7,523 nt of DNA from positions 1-7,523 of the forward strand of contig JBGSLN010000010.1 in NCBI GenBank assembly GCA_041740675.1, in the 5' to 3' direction. Of this stretch, positions 6,093 through 7,523 are shown in pieces. A program made the translations under genes and the position numbers. The notes beneath the pieces were generated by a model that worked only from the letters and a program-made list of their open reading frames with translations, had not been told where the DNA came from and did no database searches. Position 1 is the stretch's first letter, and the number at the start of each line of letters is the position of its first letter. This DNA is from JBGSLN01 sp041740675 (lineage in GTDB: Bacteria > Pseudomonadota > Gammaproteobacteria > JBGSLN01).

Positions 6093-6434
6093 TTAACCTG
6101 GAGGCCAAATCATTTGTCGGCCACCTAACAAATGTAAATGAATATGATACACCTCTTGTCCACCTCCAGCATTACAATTAAAGACAGTTCGATAACCTTG
6201 GTCAGCAATCTCTAAGTCCTTAGCAATATGTTTCGCAGCCAAAAATAACTCACCAATTAAATTTTTGTCGGCTGGCGTAAGTTCATTGATTGTAGCAATG
6301 TGTTGCTTTGGAACAATTAATACATGATAAGGTGCCTGTGGTCTGATGTCATTAAAAACTATCAGTTCAGGTGTTTCATAAATAATATTTGCGGTAATTG
6401 TTTTGTTTATAATTTTACAAAATAGACATTCCAT
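6093..6434 (-). CDS. HIT family protein, HinT-like nucleoside phosphoramidase
   Basis: Histidine-triad protein of the HinT branch, a cytoplasmic homodimer that hydrolyses AMP-lysine type phosphoramidates and adenylated intermediates. The 113-residue protein ends in the diagnostic GGQEVYHIHLHLLGGRQMIW (91-110); H97, H99 and H101 form the triad and H99 would be the nucleophile. PQAPYHVLIVPKQH (32-45) is the nucleotide-binding strand. CLFC (3-6) gives the first half of the zinc site seen in many bacterial HIT proteins and absent from E. coli HinT. It is the first gene of a two-gene operon with folE and is divergent from trhO. The ribosome binding site is weak. Family assignment is firm; physiological substrate is unknown. 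Confidence 0.95.
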   Translation of the reverse strand: MECLFCKIINKTITANIIYETPELIVFNDIRPQAPYHVLIVPKQHIATINELTPADKNLIGELFLAAKHIAKDLEIADQGYRTVFNCNAGGGQEVYHIHLHLLGGRQMIWPPG

Positions 6435-6444
6435 TTTGTCTTAA

Positions 6445-6474
6445 CTCATTTTATTGTACAATAGCTCATTTTAT
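6445..6474. promoter_or_regulatory. direct repeats flanking a palindrome, divergent control region
   Basis: In the 62-bp gap between the HIT and trhO genes, the 10-mer CTCATTTTAT occurs at 6445-6454 and 6465-6474, a period of 20 bp (about two helical turns). Between them is the 10-bp palindrome ATTGTACAAT (6453-6462), which gives a -10-like TACAAT on each strand. No strong -35 box is seen for either direction. The layout suits a shared operator or overlapping divergent promoters, but it may be chance in AT-rich DNA. Confidence 0.35.
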
Positions 6475-6496
6475 CGCTTTTACAAGGCAAATACCA

Positions 6497-7318
6497 ATGA
6501 CAGAATACACAAATATTTCAGGTTATAAATTTATTCCTTTAGAAAAAATTGCAACTTTACGGGTAGACTTACACAAATCTGCGGTGGATTTAGGTATCAA
6601 AGGCACAATTTTATTAAGCCATGAAGGTATCAATGTCACTCTTGCTGGCTCAGCCAAAGCCATTCAGTTATATAAAAATTTCTTGAAACAAGATGAAAGA
6701 TTTGCTGATATTGTATTTAAAGATAGCTTTTCAAATTTTGTTCCATTTTCGAAAATGGTTATTAAATTGAAAAAAGAAATTGTTACTATGGGAGTTGAAC
6801 ACGTTAAGGCACCTTCAGAGCCAGAAAATGCTATTTCTCCAAAGGAGTTAAAACGATGGTATGATGAAAGTAAAGAATTTACTATTCTTGACACACGTAA
6901 TGTTTATGAAACTAAAATTGGTACGTTTAAAAATGCAAAATTATTGCCATTAGACAATTTCAGACAATTCCCTACGTTGATGCAAGCAATGACTAACGAA
7001 GAAAAAGCTAAACCAATAGTGATGTTTTGCACAGGAGGTGTTCGTTGTGAAAAAGCCATGCCATTTTTGCAAGATTTAGGTTTTAAAGAAGTTTATCAGT
7101 TACATGGTGGAATTATAAAATATTTTGAAGAATGTGGTGGGGCTTATTATCAAGGAGAGTGTTTTGTATTTGATGATCGTGTTGCCATTGATCCAACATT
7201 GAAAGTTACTGGCACAAAACTTTGTAGTCATTGCCAAACGCCAGTAACTTTAGCGGAACAAGCTGAAGCGAACTTCGTAGAAATGCAGCAATGTTTGGCA
7301 TGTATTTCAATGGAATAG
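6497..7318 (+). CDS. trhO: TrhO (YceA) tRNA uridine 5-hydroxylase, rhodanese family
   Basis: Oxygen-dependent enzyme that hydroxylates uridine 34 of certain tRNAs to 5-hydroxyuridine, the first step toward the cmo5U/mo5U wobble modifications. The 273-residue protein has the three expected parts. The N-terminal UPF0176 domain (1-100) contains GIKGTILLSHEGINVTLAGS (33-52). The rhodanese domain (about 113-215) has LDTRNVYE (131-138) and the catalytic loop MFCTGGVRCEKA (176-187), with C178 as the active cysteine and C184 conserved. The C-terminal cysteine-rich tail has CSHC (243-246) and CLAC (266-269), probably binding metal. It is shorter than E. coli YceA (about 350). An AAGG at 6484-6487 lies 9 nt before the ATG. 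It is divergent from the HIT-folE operon and upstream of ppa in the same direction. Confidence 0.95.
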   Translation: MTEYTNISGYKFIPLEKIATLRVDLHKSAVDLGIKGTILLSHEGINVTLAGSAKAIQLYKNFLKQDERFADIVFKDSFSNFVPFSKMVIKLKKEIVTMGVEHVKAPSEPENAISPKELKRWYDESKEFTILDTRNVYETKIGTFKNAKLLPLDNFRQFPTLMQAMTNEEKAKPIVMFCTGGVRCEKAMPFLQDLGFKEVYQLHGGIIKYFEECGGAYYQGECFVFDDRVAIDPTLKVTGTKLCSHCQTPVTLAEQAEANFVEMQQCLACISME

Positions 7319-7397
7319 GATTTCAGTTATACTTTTTCGAAATTTAGGTTAAGGACTGTCGGCATTTCGCTAGGCCGTGACAAAAAGGCAACGAATT

Positions 7398-7439
7398 ATG
7401 ATCGACATAGTTGAATGTCAACAGATCCTATTAAAGTAA
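7398..7439 (+). other. possible 13-codon leader peptide before ppa
   Basis: An ATG at 7398, 9 nt after AAGG (7385-7388), opens the frame MIDIVECQQILLK, whose TAA (7437-7439) overlaps the AAGG (7437-7440 region) that would serve ppa. The 7319-7451 gap also has a weak -10-like TATACT (7328-7333) and an imperfect GC-containing hairpin at about 7358-7381. A leader peptide coupled to ppa is possible, but such a short frame easily arises by chance. Confidence 0.15.
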
Positions 7440-7451
7440 GGTAAAATTATT

Positions 7452-7523
7452 ATGAGCTTAATGAATATTGCTGCCGGCAAAAATGTACCCAATGAAGTCA
7501 ATGTGATTATTGAAATTCCAGTG
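7452..7523 (+). CDS. ppa: inorganic pyrophosphatase, N-terminal fragment cut by window edge
   Basis: The first 24 codons read MSLMNIAAGKNVPNEVNVII and continue into EIPV at the window end. This matches the opening of family I soluble inorganic pyrophosphatase, whose E. coli version begins MSLLNVPAGKDLPEDIYVVI. The enzyme hydrolyses pyrophosphate to phosphate in the cytoplasm and drives biosynthetic reactions forward. Active-site residues lie beyond the window. An AAGG at 7437-7440 lies 11 nt before the ATG, slightly far. It follows trhO in the same direction after a 133-bp gap, so it may have its own promoter. Confidence 0.88.
   Translation, partial: MSLMNIAAGKNVPNEVNVIIEIPV

Noticed and set aside
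6664..6894. Minus-strand open frame inside trhO
   Set aside because: Antisense shadow; trhO has full family motifs in the other strand.

Overview
The window is AT-rich bacterial chromosome made mostly of housekeeping genes. The Obg, GTP cyclohydrolase I, HinT, TrhO and pyrophosphatase sequences look gammaproteobacterial. The AT bias, the lineage-specific membrane protein and the apparent gene remnants suggest a host-associated lineage, perhaps Legionellales-like. That placement is inference; no rRNA or other definitive marker is present.

Layout, left to right: (1) 1-103 is a short upstream region, followed by the ribosome-assembly GTPase gene obg (+). (2) A WrbA-type flavoprotein gene (-) converges with obg. 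(3) Between wrbA and a divergent YihY/BrkB-family membrane protein gene (+) lies a perfect 29-bp inverted repeat. Each arm carries the same sigma70-like promoter (TTGATA, 17 bp, TATAAM) pointing outward. (4) Next is a 219-bp gap with a possible 3' gene remnant, then an unrecognised multi-pass membrane protein gene (+). (5) A ferredoxin-NADP reductase-type flavoprotein gene (-) converges with it. (6) A 228-bp gap holds another possible remnant and ends at a complete tRNA-Asn(GUU) gene (-) with its own promoter. (7) A compact two-gene operon on the minus strand encodes a HinT-like HIT protein and FolE. (8) Divergent from it is trhO (+). (9) The first 24 codons of inorganic pyrophosphatase (ppa) run off the right edge.

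Functionally, two flavoprotein oxidoreductases (WrbA and the FNR) fit redox homeostasis. Obg, tRNA-Asn and TrhO serve ribosome assembly and translation. FolE opens pterin synthesis, HinT hydrolyses nucleoside phosphoramidates, and Ppa removes pyrophosphate. Nothing here forms an obvious multi-gene accessory system: no CRISPR array, transposase, toxin-antitoxin pair or defence island is visible. The most unusual signals are the symmetric divergent promoter palindrome at 1746-1824, the unknown membrane protein at 3275-4366, and the two short coding-like remnants beside it and beside the tRNA.
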